From Gymnothorax reevesii (Eukaryota > Chordata > Actinopteri > Anguilliformes > Muraenidae): DNA of 64,000 nt. Of the stretch, positions 24,776 to 38,929 are shown in pieces. Each line of letters starts with the position of its first letter. The stretch's first letter is position 1. Location of the stretch: contig CM056583.1 of NCBI GenBank assembly GCA_029721435.1, positions 70,736,120 to 70,800,119 of the forward strand, read 5' to 3'. Made by a program: the position numbers and the translations under genes. Under the pieces are notes generated by a model. The model saw only the letters and a program-made list of their open reading frames with translations. It was not told the DNA's origin and searched no databases.

Positions 24776-25496
24776 TGTAATTTTGCTAAACATACTCCCA
24801 AACCCAGCACGTCTCGTCGAAGAGGATAGGCCCAAGGTAGAGGAAGTGCAAAAGGCAGAGCAATCCTCCCAAATTATTTTTGGCAGTGATCTGATCTTCA
24901 TTTGTTTTTCAGTTCTTGCTTTGTTTAGCACTGCAAGCAATTCGGTATTGATGGAACTGCTAATTTTGGCTACACATTTTTCTCCCATGTTTGGCACTTT
25001 CGTATTGCTTGCTCCCTCTCTTTAGCAACACTGTTTATGCAGCCTTCAAGCATATACAATGAGTGAACGGTCAAAGTGCAGGTGGGCAGGCTAGATAGAT
25101 AGCTTGACGTCCAATTATTGTATTCAGTCCGAATGAAATGTTCAGATGAGGTCATTACAGCCCTGTCACAGCTACAAGCACCAGATGTTTATGTTTTTTT
25201 TTTAACCATTTTATCACCTCTTCCTACAATTAGGTTGGATGTAGGCTATGTATCCACCCATATTCATTTGTTTGTCTTTTATTCTGTCTGTTTTGTGTAG
25301 ACAATATCTCAATATTTTTCAATCAATTTTTATGCCACTGTGTCAAAGTGTAGGCCGTGAAGTCAACTCAATGTACGTTAACTTGAAGATAAGCTTTGTT
25401 TCAACTCACGATTAGTCAAGATAATGAATAACCTTAACTTTAACTTTTGAAAACTTATGAACTTGAGTTCAGTAAAACTCGCAATGACAAGTAGAG
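24776..25496. other. Intron stretch without recognised gene
   Basis: Nothing recognised; several 60-80-codon open frames are unremarkable. Confidence 0.35.
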
Positions 25497-26434
25497 ATAA
25501 CCCCTTTGTGCAGAAGCCAAATTTGGCTATATATGGGTTCCCTAATTTGATGCTTTCCAAGTTCCAAAAATTAAGGTAAAAAAAAAAAAACTTTCAAAGG
25601 GCCGGTATAAAACAGTTTTACATTAACGGACAACTTTTACCGTTACCTAAGACTTTCACTTTACTGTCAAAGTTCGTGACCTAAACCCTTTTGCTGCTGT
25701 TAGTGACTGGCTCAAAATTTCAAAGAGGAGAAAATCTTTTGAAACCATCCAAACCCTACCGTGTTGGTATTCATTGGAAAGTGCTTGATGAGAGCTTTAC
25801 AGTGAATATGCTATGGTTTGAGCGATTTTCAGAGGTTTCGAAGTTTCAGAAATGTTGACAAAATCACCACTAACAGTGAAAGGGTTTGACTATATTTCCC
25901 ATAAAGCATTGATACTATTTGTTTTTGAGTTTATATACAACACCAACCAGCCTCCAACAAAATAATTCTAGTGTATGTCTTAACATGCAAACCCTGTGAC
26001 GAAATGCATTTGTGATTTTAGCAGATGATAACAAATCACCAAATCCCGCCCTCCCTCCCATGTCCCTAAACCAGGTTTAGTAAAATATACCACCCTTATC
26101 AGCTTGTAAAAAGTTATTACAATGCTGTGATTGCCTTTTTTTTCAAAATGGTTCTAAAAGACGAGGCTTTAATGCTCCCAAAACACTCCCAAGTGTTGTG
26201 AGAGTAGGTGTTGTCATACACATAATCCGAGTCACCATCAGATTGAATTTCTGCACGTGAGTGAATTTACTAATCCGGAGGCAGTGGTTGGGTGATTAAT
26301 GTCCAAAAACAAATTCGTATTCATATTAAAGATCCTATTTATCCGAAAGATGTCCTGAAATAAATTTAATACAGTGATGCTGTCCTATAAACATAACATA
26401 ACATTGTCAACATATAAACTATTTTTCATGGAAA

Positions 26435-26465
<31 letters not shown>

Positions 26466-27827
26466 AATGAATGAATGTGTAAAAGAAATGTGACTTTAGG
26501 GCCATTCAGAATTTTTCTATAAGACCACTGAATGTCAATCAATTGATTTGACTCACACAACCTTTTTAAAATAATGTTACATATTTTACTTACAGACTAT
26601 AAAGGGCATAGAATAGCTCACTAGCTTCAGAACCGCAGTACTCGCTGGTTACAAGTCTAATGACGGGTAATTCTAAGCGTCAAGACGGGGTTTTGGAATG
26701 GAAAATTTGCTAAATCTTCTGGTATTCCAGGACAAATTTTATTTGTTACCATAAAACAACAAATCAACACACATCAAAGTGTAAGCTATGAACAACTGGT
26801 CCATCAGTGGGCTCAAGCAAATTTTAACTGAACGCATACTTGCGATAGCCTATTCAAATAATTTAATATCAGTCTTACTGCTTCCATGTCCAATGAAAAC
26901 TACTTGCTACGAGGATCATCCAGGCCAAACAGCTGGCCATTATTATTATTTTTATTTATTTTTTTTTTTTTGCATTTGAAAGGCTGAACCTCAAATGTCT
27001 GTTTACTTTATTCTTAAAGCTTTTCCGCTTCTCCGTTGCTTTCTGACATTTTTGTTTGAAGTCATAGTAGTTGAAACGTGTTTTTAGACAAGGGACAAAC
27101 AAGGCCATTCGTGGAAAAATTTCCCAGCAAGCGAGCCTTCTTAAACTTTAGGATGAAAACTATAAAATTAAATAAATTGTACATAGCTTAAGTCCACGAA
27201 TCATTTTTTATTTGCAAAAAAAGAGTTTCTCGGTCATTCCTATCGCATAAAGTAAATCTGTGCAATTGGATCCAAGTAAATTGGTCATGATGCAAGACAA
27301 CCGGAATAGTGAAGATGAACTATTAAAAGTGGTATATAAACCATGAACCCACGTAAGTGCTAAATGATAGGTCAACATCACAAATTAAACTGTGATAGAC
27401 GTGGGAGGCTAAGACAATTTATTACTCATTAGTCAAGGATCCATACTACAGCGTTTATTTTCACTTCTCTGCGAAAAAAAGTGTCTGGGGGGGGGCCCTG
27501 TGCGACCCCTCCTTGGATCCGCCACTGTAATTGAATGACTTATTGAATTTAATTACCTCATATTCGACACTTCGTTATGGGGATAGCTGGATGAATATTG
27601 ATTAATGGTAGCAAACATGGCATCCATAAAACACGTGACCAGCTCAGAATCAATCAGTGTAGCGGGATACCTCAGACCTTTGAACCCCAAGTTGGCCAGA
27701 CTCTCTCTATATACGGCTCTGCAATAACTGCTCTGGGGGTGTCATCTAATGATAGAGTAGTGCAACTGCGCCCATAAAAAGAGCTGCTCTATGTCCGCAA
27801 GCATCTACATCTGCAGAAAGGCGTTAA
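25497..27827. mobile_element. piggyBac-type element, copy B
   Basis: The left end ATAA (25497-25500, one change from TTAA) is followed by CCCCTTTGTGCAGAAGCC; the right end CTGCAGAAAGGCG is followed by TTAA (27824-27827). The first ~55 bp and last ~110 bp match copy A in the same orientation (for example GGGGGTGTCATCT near 27735 versus GGGGGTGCCATCT near 22790), while the middle appears unrelated or strongly diverged. It includes an (ATT)n tract at 26438-26463 and, at 27488-27527, GGGGGGGGGCCCTG...GGATCCGCCACTG, which looks like one end of a hAT-type element. No transposase seen. Confidence 0.55.
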
Positions 27828-28879
27828 AAAGAAGAAATAAGTTCACCCAACTCATTGGGGCTATTTTACAGTGTAAAGCTAAATACTGCATTGTGAATGC
27901 AAGTAGCAGATGGAGACTCAGATGCTTACAAGTCAATTTTGAGAGTCATTTCAGAATGTAAATAAATGCTGTATAATGTTATACAGAAAATACCTCTGTC
28001 TTGATAGAGATGAGATATTATAGCTATTGCTATAAAGCTTATTATTTTCTTTGTTTTCACTGACCACTGTTTACCTTTAGCTCTGTGGAAATAGGAGAAA
28101 TAAAGCAAACAGGGGGAGTTTATAATTGGCTCCCTCCGGACTGTCAAGGCGGACTCATGGCTCTGCACAAAGAACAATATCATGAACATGCTGAAAGGGT
28201 ATTACTTCAAATAGGAGGTGCTCAGCAATTTTTGAAGATGCCTACTGACAAAACCTAGCCCTCCGACTTGTAATTGTCCTTGTAGCATTCAGCTCAAAGC
28301 CGCCTTTTAAGATGCACGTGTAACTGTCTTATTTCTAATTATTTGTGCAGAGTGAATTTGCAGGTTGTGGTAAAGTCTCACATCCCAGTGCACTGGTTTT
28401 ACTGCAGAGGAGGGCAATCTAAAGCCAGGTACCACTGAGCCCACCAATTAGTTCCGCGAAGTTGATCGCGGTTTGTAAGATGAAAGAATAATCCTTAAAG
28501 TGCTTTTCCCTTGCGAGCTTTAGTGCACTGAGGAAATGAAGCTCCTTTGCAGTATAGAAATAAGGAAATTCTGGCTTTCCCCCTGGATCCTTTTGTAATG
28601 CTACAATTTATATATCTAATTTCAAAACAGTGGTGCTTCTATTAACTACCATTATCTAAAGTGTTCAATGAACATATTCATAAAGTAAGCAACATGATTT
28701 TTTTTTCTAATCTTTATAAAAACCATTAACAGGCATCCGTATTCATAATAATTGAACAGTCATTACATTTATAGTTTTTTTTTAAATATTATCTTTTGTG
28801 ATTAACCTGTATTACATAATACCTTGATTGAGATGAACATATTTTATCAGTGCATGTCTAACTATCCAATTTCTCTCTC
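27828..28879. other. Intron stretch without recognised gene
   Basis: Unique-looking DNA; 28300-28560 is of balanced composition and could be conserved. Nothing recognised. Confidence 0.3.
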
Positions 28880-29120
28880 CCAGGTACATCCATTTCAACT
28901 TGAGGGATGTGCTATGCTGATGAGCTATTGCTTTTGACCATTTCTGATGAATTGCACTTTGGGTCACCTGGGGCATGGTATCCATTATTAGTGATGAATT
29001 CCCAACAGTCTGAAGCAGTGTTCCAGAAAATTACCTGTCCACTTGACAGCCTCACCATTCACCATTCGGCTGCCATAAGATTTGTTTTAGGTGAAAGCCT
29101 GGTCTATTTACATAATTAGG
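28880..29120. promoter_or_regulatory. Candidate conserved non-coding element
   Basis: Non-repetitive segment of balanced composition with homeodomain-like TAAT/ATTA and E-box-like CACCTG words, standing out from flanking AT-rich DNA. It also holds a 70-codon open frame with no known domain. Suggestion only; conservation was not tested. Confidence 0.2.
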
Positions 29121-30589
29121 CAAGAATAAAAAAATGTCAGATGTGTACATTTAACTCACTGCCATACCAACCAAACTCATGTATGTCACCGGAATTTCAA
29201 AACCTACATGTATGAAATCAAACTTATTTGTTCCTGTCAAAAACAACGTAGCACTCACCTTTGGCAAGGTCAGTTCGGCATGTGCAGCTGATTTAAAAAA
29301 ATAAATAAATCCTTCAGTCGTTACTTTATTTCCCCATAATAGAATTCATTATGTATTGAAAATGCTCATATTCTGTATTATTTAAAAACAGAAAAAAAAA
29401 GAAAAGGGAAAATGCATGCTGAAGGCCAGTCTCTTCTGGTCTCCTGCTGGGAGGCAAGCAGTTCATCTCCATTCATAACAGAAGTTCTAAAATAGTGGTC
29501 TCAAAGAAAAGATGCTATTCAAAGCAGGGATAATTATAATGCTTCAGAAACTATTATGAATTTTCCATGTAAGCAAATCACTAGGATCTTACCATCCCGT
29601 CCAAGTCTTTAAAATCCAAAATTTTGGAAGTATTATTTTTTTAAAAGGGCAGTTCAAATGAATGTTACAAAACTGGTTCACTTGCTTCAAGTGAATCTGG
29701 TTCCCTTGCTAGATGAAGAGCTGTTTCTAGATATTCCTTCAGAATTTCCCTCAAGAAAAATCAAGAAATGTTGCATCACACTTTGAAAATTCGGCTGTTT
29801 TTTTTGTTTTCTTGAATGGCCTTAAAACTGTTAATTTAGAGCTGATGGTGCTGTGAGACATATAGATATATTTTTTTTTAATAGGGATAAGTACGATAAG
29901 GGTATTCTTGTTAAATGTGAGGTGAAATGGCTAAGCTGCTGTCCTGGTTTTAAGGGATTGTATTACTCTATCAAAGCGTTTGGGTACGCTGGTTCTCAAA
30001 ATGGCTTAAGCACAAACATCTGGTCCAGCTTGGTGCTGAAAAACAATGCTATAAAAATGGGACTCAAAGTATGGAGAATAGGCCTAATTGATGACTCAAG
30101 GTACTTTGCTCAGTGTCTCAATGCCAGTAGATGGAGCTTGGTTCATGACTGGAACATTCAAGGATTAAATCTCTATTGGCCAGGATGATGGTGTTTAATT
30201 TTATATAAGTAATGTGACCAATTGGTCAAGCAAGTCATGTTGTATTGACATTAGGTTCAACCCCTAGCACCTCCCTGAATCCTCAATTCACGCTCTCGTC
30301 CAATAGACATCACATCCGGTTTCAAAATGACGAAATGGCGCAGTTCAAAGTGCCAAAATTGATGCTTCCTAAATGGTATGCAGAAACCAATGGGTGACGT
30401 CAATTTGAAATTTGAAATTAACCTTGCTTATGATGAGAGATAAGCATAGAAATTTTGGAAGCAGTTGCTTAATTATTGATGGGGATTAGCTTGCTAAGAC
30501 AGACAATTCAAGACTCCCTTTCTCTTATAGGCAATCCAAATCATATCTCCTACTGCCCTGCCCAACTTTAATGCAAGCTAGTTAAGATG
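29121..30589. other. Intron stretch without recognised gene
   Basis: AT-rich unannotated DNA. The 111-codon frame at 29853-30188 has no recognisable motif and begins in a poly-T tract, so it is taken as chance. Confidence 0.35.
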
Positions 30590-31345
30590 TTCTCCTGCTC
30601 ACCCCCCGCTGCAAAAACATGCCTCTGCTGCTTGTAATATACTGTGGCTGGCTGCTGCATCACTCCTGCCTGCTGCTAGTTAACATTCAACCTCCATTCA
30701 CCTGTGGGTTCTGAATTTTCCCCAGGGGAGGTGTGATAGCTGGTGTTTTGAGAAGCCAAAAGCAGCGGCCTAAATGAAAGGAAGTCCAGCAAAATAAGAG
30801 AGACAAACTGGCAAAAAGGGGGAGAGAGAGAGACTCACGCTTCCAACGGGCAAAGATCTTAGTCCGGGTACAAAAGGAAGCAAAGCGAGCAGGACTGAAA
30901 CAAAATAAAGGGAAAATCTTGGCTACTGAGATAACAAGAGAAGGCACCAGATGGTGCATAGAAAGAGAGAAATAAAGAGAGGAAGATTCCCTTGCTAGCT
31001 AGCACTTGCCTCTTTGCAACTAATTCCTCACAGAATTCTCTAGCTAGAGACTTTACCGGCTAAAGTGCAAAGTAACACTGACACTCTAGCAAAGGCGGCG
31101 AGGCGAAACTTGGGTTTAAATAGAGTCTGGGCGCCGCCCACAATTAGTGCCAGCTGGCCAAAGAATTTGATTTTGGGCAAAACGATATCGTCCCAGACAA
31201 GAGAAAGAAAGAAAGCTCGCCAGCCTCCAAAAACCATGACAGGAGGGGGATATCCTTACACTTCCTGCTCTTATCTACTTTTGCTCACGTGGCTGAAGGG
31301 TGTGTTTGGGTCGGAGACTAGACGCCAAATTATCATTGTATTGAT
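30590..31345. repeat. LTR-like dispersed repeat, long copy
   Basis: Both ends match the shorter repeat at 110-420 (see there). The interior is purine-rich and contains TAAATAG and a GCCGCC-rich block near 31090-31140. Length (about 750 bp), promoter-like interior and the existence of a second copy suggest a solo LTR, but no TG...CA ends or target duplication were established. Confidence 0.4.
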
Positions 31346-34300
31346 TTGTCAATGCCACATAAACGCATGAGTTGGCTGACTGAAATAACATAAATTTACG
31401 CTTTATTAATGGACACAGCTCCAATATTACAAATATTATCAGCCAAACCGATTGGAGCTGTTGCATGATTGCTTTCAAAGTTAGTGTGAGTAATGTCTGT
31501 GAAAAAAAAAGGATAAAACCAAGCAGCTTTGGTTGTAATTGCATATTCCAGTAATGCTGTGCATGCGTATATTTTTAGCTTATGAAATATTAAGTAAAAG
31601 CTTAAGTCGCAAAACCTCTATTAATGAGGTCAATAGAACCTATTAATGAGACTACCAGAGTTTTACAACATTGAGTCATCATTATCAATAATTCATAAGT
31701 TTTTTTTTTTTTTGGTTTGCCATGGCAGTAATTATTCTGAACCAGTGAGAAAGTTCCTGGGCCTGGACCCCTGCTATAGCATGGCAGGAGCACTGTCTGT
31801 GGGTTCAACATAAGGTTGTCATTGAAAATGGAAAGTGTTTTAGTTGTACAGTCAATACCCAATAACCTTGGGTACAGCTGGAATATGCCTCACTTAGCTA
31901 TTATTGTTTACGGATCGAAGTAGAGAAGGGACGAACACCTGTGGTTGCAGCCAAGCAGCGTTTCTCCGTTTTCAGCGTAAAAATCTGACCATAATGATAT
32001 TCTCTGCCCTTTTTTCTGCGGTGTTCCTCTGAAGGTGAACACACTTTCAATGCAGAGATGGAAGTACATGGACTGATAATGAATTATAATCGTACAATGG
32101 GGCTTATCAATGGCAACATCTAGTCGAGTGGAATTGGCCATAAAAGCTTATGAATGTCTGTATGAGCTTTACTCCCCGTTATATAGAAGCTATGTGAAAA
32201 GAGTTTACAACTCTCCCAAATGGAATTGGTCACTTGATTTACAAAACAATGACATAAAATTGCACTTTGAAATTTATTTTCACATGAAATGGTGTGTACT
32301 AGGGATGTATTTTATTTTCTAATTTTATATGCATGGTTGAACATTGAAGGTTTCATTCTTCAGTAATGATTCCAGGCTCAAATATTGCTGAGGGTGGTAA
32401 TGTTCACTTCCATGATGTTATAACCAGAGACAAAAGCAGCATTATGATGTTAACTTGGGGTTTTTGCTGCTTAATGTCCAGTAGATGGGCAAATAGCCCA
32501 TGGAAATGTTTAAATCCCATAATGTGAAGTCGCCTTTTACAGAATAGTTCTTCAAAAACAGTCCTAATAATTGTTCTATGTTTTTGCAGTACTGAGCAAG
32601 TTAAAACATGAAATTTAAATCCAAATATTTCCCAGTATTGGTTTTGCTGTAATATTGCAGAACACCTTGTTTATCAGGGCAGTTGTTGAGATTATGGCTT
32701 TTTATATATGTTGCTGTTTTTTTATTTTTATTTTAAATCACATTCACAATCTGAAATGTAATACAGTTCACTTAACTAATTTCAACATCTGCGAGGTCAC
32801 CCATGATGTTTAGTAGCAAGATACTATTTGAAGATCCAGTAACCTGGACCATGGCCCACGTCTTTAGCTGTCTGTAGAACCGTTAACGTCTTCATGTCTC
32901 GTCTCTCGAAGTCTTACTGAATTATAGTGGCAGCAGGGGCTTTCAATAAGTCTAGCATCATCATCATGTATAAAAACTCGTTAATGACAAGCTCATTATT
33001 CAGCTGAGATGAGATGAAATGTCAATATTCTCATGCTATGCCTCACCGCACCTTGCTCCACTCTTCACGTGAAAAGCCCTACTGACTGTAGCTTGGAGGA
33101 AACTAGCAGCGATCCGCACTGTATGTATGTTCAGTCATGTGCATACCTCTCAATTACTATTCAGTTTTTTTTCTGCAATCCAGCCCTCCTAGTCTAGGTT
33201 TTCATTTTTTTCCGTTTATTAGTTTCAATATTCAATTATTGACCAATGCTCTCCTTCCCATTGATGCGCTTTTTCCCAGTATGTCCCCTATTGTTGAATT
33301 TTTTTTTTTTTTTGCGTTGTATTATTTAAGTCCCTGGTCTACGTTCATTCCCCTCTAGACTGTTTTCTCTTCATTGTGTCCCAAACCTGTTAGACCATAA
33401 ATATCTTTATTTCTGCAGAAGTATTGAAGAAAACCAAATTATCTTTTTATTTGGAATATCTCCCTTTACGGCTGTTCTTACAGTGGCGAGTCTGCCGGTC
33501 ATTCCTAGCCTTGGAGACTGTCAATGAGCTATATCCAGTTTGCTTCGTACCCCTGGATTGCTTTCCCAGTACTGACCCTGTCCTAAACTAAGGCCTCTAC
33601 ACCGCCGTCTGGATGCAGTCTGCTCATTGCTTGACTCAAACTGCCCTGATAACTCAGCTACTTATGCCCCTTAAGTTCTTATGTTTCTGGTTGTGCCAGC
33701 TGCTGCTAATCTTCATTATTAAAAGAGCCCAAAGGGCTTATCTGTGGATCTGCGCCTGGATCCTTCAGCCGTGCTCTTAACACCTTTTGTTTAGTAGCAT
33801 ATTTCGTTGGCATGACTTATTAGGAAGATTGCATGTCCATCGTTTGTACAGAATGAGCCTGGAGTGTTTCAGCTGAAATTGGACCCAAAGGGAAAAAAAA
33901 TGTGCGGGCAAGCTGGAGCTGAGGTGAGGATAAGTACGTACATCTCTCTTCAAACGGGCCTTAATGAGTTTTAATCTACTCCTGAGTCAGAAGCATGCCT
34001 GGTAGCAGATGTGGAAGCACTGTGGGCTGTGCTTTGGTGCTCATCAGTTGGTCCTCAGGGATATGCTGCATTTATCAAGAGTAAAAGGCTTATGGAAGGA
34101 TAGGCCTAGAGTGTGCGTAAGTGAAGGTGTTAAAATCGTGGCTAATCAAAGATGAATGGCTTGAATCTAAAACGCTACCCATGCCTAAACAGGTTTAAAA
34201 AAAGGTATCTGTTAGAAGAGTGCACTTGCAATTACAAGCTATATTGGAATAGATTGCAATCTGTTCCCCTCTCCTTCCTATTCGTTTGTGCTCGTCAATC

Positions 34301-37300
34301 GCCTTATCGTTAATTTCAAGATGGAGGCGACTGGAAACTCCCTTAAGGTGAGGTTTGCATAAACAGTCTTTTTTAATAAACTACCTGTGCATTTTCAAAG
34401 TTCTCAGTGCCTCGTTTTAAATGTCAAGGCCCTCGGATTATTCAAGCGATCAAGTGTGGAGCTACTTTGAGGCTTGTTAATGATGAAAAAAATAGCGATT
34501 TCTTTGCATGGCAACGTTATGCCTGATTCACTACCATTGTAAGCCTGTTGGGCGCTTCGGCTAAAAAGCCATATATTTCGAAATGTTGCGTGCGTACGGA
34601 GGTGGGGTATTCGACAAAGGTTAGTACTCGTTATCATGTTTCAATACACCCCAAGTCAATTTCACACCGGAATTCTCCTTTAAGAATCATTCTCATACTC
34701 AAAACTATTCAGTTACGCCTTGTGGCCTGTAGGGCTTGGGCCACTGTCATCTTGGAGGAGACCACACCCTTTTTCCTTTAACCCTTCACCCCCTAGAAGT
34801 GAAATCATACTGGTCCCCTCCTGCCTAAGGCAGTTTTAGCTCGTGGGCTACTTTTTATGGTGCCCTCGCTGAGAGCTGTGTATTGCAGAAACAATGAGCT
34901 AAACAGCAAATTTACAAGAAGAGTTGTCGGACACATTCTAGACCTGCATCTGATCATAGATTTCATCGATAGAATTATAAAGAGAACATCAACATCTGTT
35001 GTGACTCCAGAGTGCTTGCGTATTTTCATAAAATCTTCTGTTTGACAAATCAGCGCTAGAAAATTATTTTTTATGCGTACATGCTAATGCCACTGAAGGG
35101 TGTTGCATACCTGTCTAACCAACTGTCGGGTTTATGATCTACTATCGTACAATAAGGAAAACGAGGGTATATGTGAAAAGTAATCTTCACTAAAGTGAAT
35201 GTTTTTTCATGGTTTGAAATTTGAATTTCCTGCACATTTGCATGGTACTCTGAGTGGTTGGCGAAACAGTCAATACTCATATGATTTTTATAAGTCGTAC
35301 ATGCCATTCTACAAAATTGAGGCAAAAATCAAAAAAAAAAAAAATGTATGTCTATCTATGTCATGAGATCATGCAAATATCGTCTATACCGCTTGTTCTG
35401 ATTAGTTTCAACAGGATAGCAATCGATTGAAACATTTCACATTTTTTGATCAGTCCAAACATGTTGCAACTGAGAGCCAAATGGGAGCCTTTGGAATACA
35501 AAGGCATTATGGGAGAGTGCCATATAGCGCTCTTAGGAGGTAAAGAGTTAAAGGAGAAAGTGGAGCCAATCCATGCCAAGAAAATGAACAGAAGCATGTG
35601 CATTTGTCAAATTCATCAATGCATTTATTCAGCTTTTTTCCTTTAATTTGGCCTTGTCTGTAAATATGCCACCCTTCAAAAGAATGTTCTCGTCGTGGCC
35701 AGCTGTTGTGAGTGGGTTCGCTTCTTCGGGGAAGACTGTATCATACAGCACACTTGTTATTTGTGGTTACCCAGACCTTTTAATGTTCCTAATTTTGCTA
35801 GAGCATTCTGTCTTTTCAAGAATGAGAAAAATATTTGATTTGGCCACTCCTACTGCTTTTAATATTTGTGTTTGTTTTGTTTTGATTTTGCTGCGCAGGA
35901 AACCTGTATATCGTTCGAAAATCCAAAAAGTCAACATTCTAACTGGATAAGCCATTAAACAATACAAGGACAATGCTGAAAATAGTATTTCATTTTTTTT
36001 CAAGGCTGACTATGCAGTGCTATAGGTTTTGTTGCAAAGCATTGCACAGATCTGTTAAATATGTTGATATTAAATTTCTTTCCTTTGTTGAGCTGCGGTG
36101 ATGAAAGCCCATTTTAGTTTTTAATTTGCATAATGAACAAGCTTGGGCAAGCAGCACTCAAACTACTTTGACACAGGGACAATAGCTGTGCATCTTTGTG
36201 AAATTCATCCTGATAAGCTTTATTTCATATGAATGCTGGTCCACCCAATGTGGTCTTGACTATCCTTTCTTGGTGTAGCTCTGGTGCTACCAACTTTCTT
36301 AGACAGTCACACCAGTAGTTCATTTGGTCTCACTTTTATTTTATTTTTTTATAACATAGTATTAATCAATATCAATGACATTGCTTGCTGAGGAATTAAA
36401 GTCTTAATTAGCACACCCTAGTTTGGCATTGATGTAAAGATTACTTACTTCAGATTTGATATTTCAAAGAGATATTAATCGCTATATTACATTTTTTCTG
36501 CCACAAGCAGTGGCTTGCATAATTGGTCCAGACTGGCGTAATTTTATTCATTTCTTTATTGACAGTGCAGCACTACATAGTGTCGTAAATGAAGGCAGGC
36601 AAAATTTTCTATTATTCGTTCTGTTGTTTGGATATGTGTAATGCATTGCGATTACAGTAATTTTATTCATCCCTGGAGATGAAACTAAAGCCAAGAAGAC
36701 ATAGCCATAGCCAACAAGGCTATTGTACACCCACCCATATCTAGTTTGACTTTAACATAATCGAAATTTAGAGCCAACTAACCAAATAATACTTTTTGTC
36801 ATGTATAATGTATTAACTAAATGTGATCACAGATTACACTATATAAAACTACGTCATGCACAGCAAGTATTGGCAGATGTATGGAATATTATCTATTTAC
36901 TCACTGTAAATATTTTGAATAAGCAACCAATTGCTATGATTGACCCATAAGCGATTTTATGCTGGCATTGATAAGATTGGCATAGATTTCAGGCTATTTT
37001 CTCATCTTTGGACAGTCTAAAATGACATTGCTGTGCTAAGCTGGGCAATATTTTTCCCAGATTGGGCCACTCGCACAAATGTGACAAAGGAAAATTTGAA
37101 TTTGCACACTTTTAAAAAATGTCAGTATTGTCAACCATTTTTATTGCTGTCTGGGGTTTTGGCAGATTGAGCAGTATCCCCTCTGGAGCAAAATAAGTGC
37201 TCCCACTGACTATTATCTGTTGTTCTCCCTGAACAGTAAATGGATCAGCCATTACTCAAATATATCAGACAAATCGGCTTCTTTTAGTTAACACGGACAG

Positions 37301-38110
37301 CCAATGATCTGCAACTCCCAAAAGGCAGATGAGTTTAGTAGCCAGGATATTATTTTTTACAGCCACAATTTGTTCATGTGATTTCTGTAGAGGATGGGTT
37401 TTCTGAAAAAGCAAAATAGCTTTGGTAGCAACTTAATTATGCACAGACTGGAAGACACTAGAAAGTGCTAAGATTTTGAAGAGTATATTGAAGCGAAAAC
37501 TACACTACAGATGGGAAAACAGATCAGAAAGAATCAAGTTATGAAATAATGGCAAAACCAAATGCCTCAGTGATAGGGACGACAGAGAAAATTGGAGTCT
37601 GAGAAATTGTACCTTGAAAAATGTACAAGCATTGCCTGTAAAATACCTGTGAAATATTACATTTTGGCGATTGCATCATAAAATTTGAACTTGCTGTTGG
37701 TCAGGCTTCATGCTGTTTCTATTTGTCTAATTAGGCTTGGTCACAGTGCCACAGGACCAGAAGAAAGTACAGAATGTTTTTTTGCCCGACAAAAACTTAC
37801 ATTTCCAGTGTTCTCACTCGATTTGGCCAAAATACTGAGCAATTATGAGTTGTGCAGAGTAATCCATGAATTGGCCTGCAGTCAAAGAGGCTCAAGAACA
37901 GTAAGCATTTTAGTGTAGGTGGGTCATTGCTCAAAAAGGGGAACACATTCACAGGGATGGGAGACCAAGTGTAAAACCTGCTGCAAATCTTCCAACCAAT
38001 TTAGATGTAAATACCCTAAAATTTTAGATGAAAGGCTGCACATAGAGCCCATATTTGCTATTTAACCTCCCATATGTGGAAGACTGCTAAAATAACAGAC
38101 CTGACTGACT
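31346..38110. other. Long intron stretch, no gene or clear mobile element
   Basis: Largely non-repetitive AT-rich DNA. Balanced segments at about 32860-33080, 33700-34080 and 35460-35560 might be conserved regulatory DNA. Poly-T tracts occur at 31700, 33300 and 35990. No exon with plausible splice sites and a recognisable peptide was found. Confidence 0.35.
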
Positions 38111-38112
38111 GG

Positions 38113-38170
38113 GTGTGTGTTTGTGTGTGCCTGCATGTGTTTATGTGTTAGAGCGAGAGCGAGAGAGAGG

Positions 38171-38202
<32 letters not shown>
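38113..38202. repeat. (GT)n/(GA)n compound microsatellite
   Basis: An interrupted GT-rich tract, then GAGCGAGAGCGAGAGAGAG, then about 30 bp of pure GT. Confidence 0.9.
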
Positions 38203-38204
<2 letters not shown>

Positions 38205-38929
38205 GCCAGACAATTTCTGTAAATTACATGTTTTATGCAGTATGGTTAACCTGATTTTAGTATCTTTTACTGCACTATTATACATCTGTTTGACGTAAAA
38301 TCTCATGGCCAAAACACCCCATCATCCATCTAATGAGTTACTACAGTTCTGAAACTACTGTAGAAGCCCTCTGTGAAGTATTTACGTACAAAGCTTGAAT
38401 GAAGTTTATACTGCATTGATGAAAACAACATGCTTTATATCAACTTCCCTAGTTCCTGCATCTCCGAACAAAAAGAAAATTCTGTAACCACCTCCCCTAC
38501 TTGTAAATTCACTGGTCCTCAGTTATAACCTTGCAGTAAATAAGCAGAATGTTCTGCTGCAAAATGTGCCTTGTTCAGAATGTAATGTTCTGCTTTGAAT
38601 CGATTATTGATCTGTTCTTCTCAGCTCTCAAACCACCATTGCAGCTTTTTATTTCTCCACAGTGTTGTTTGAAGGTATCAAAGCTAAATCTTTTTTTTCA
38701 GTTCAGTTTTATGGGGCATGAGAAAATCATTTAGTCCATTTGCTTATTACTGCACGATTCAAGGAATATGCATCAGCTAAAAATACATTAAGTTCGAGGT
38801 AGCTGAGTGTGAAGGTTAAATTAACCATACAGCTTAAAAAATAAACATCAAGCTCATTTGTAAATTACGAGTTGATTTTTTTGGGTTCTGTCCAAAGCAC
38901 TTTTATGTACAAAGAAGCATCTTGTACAT

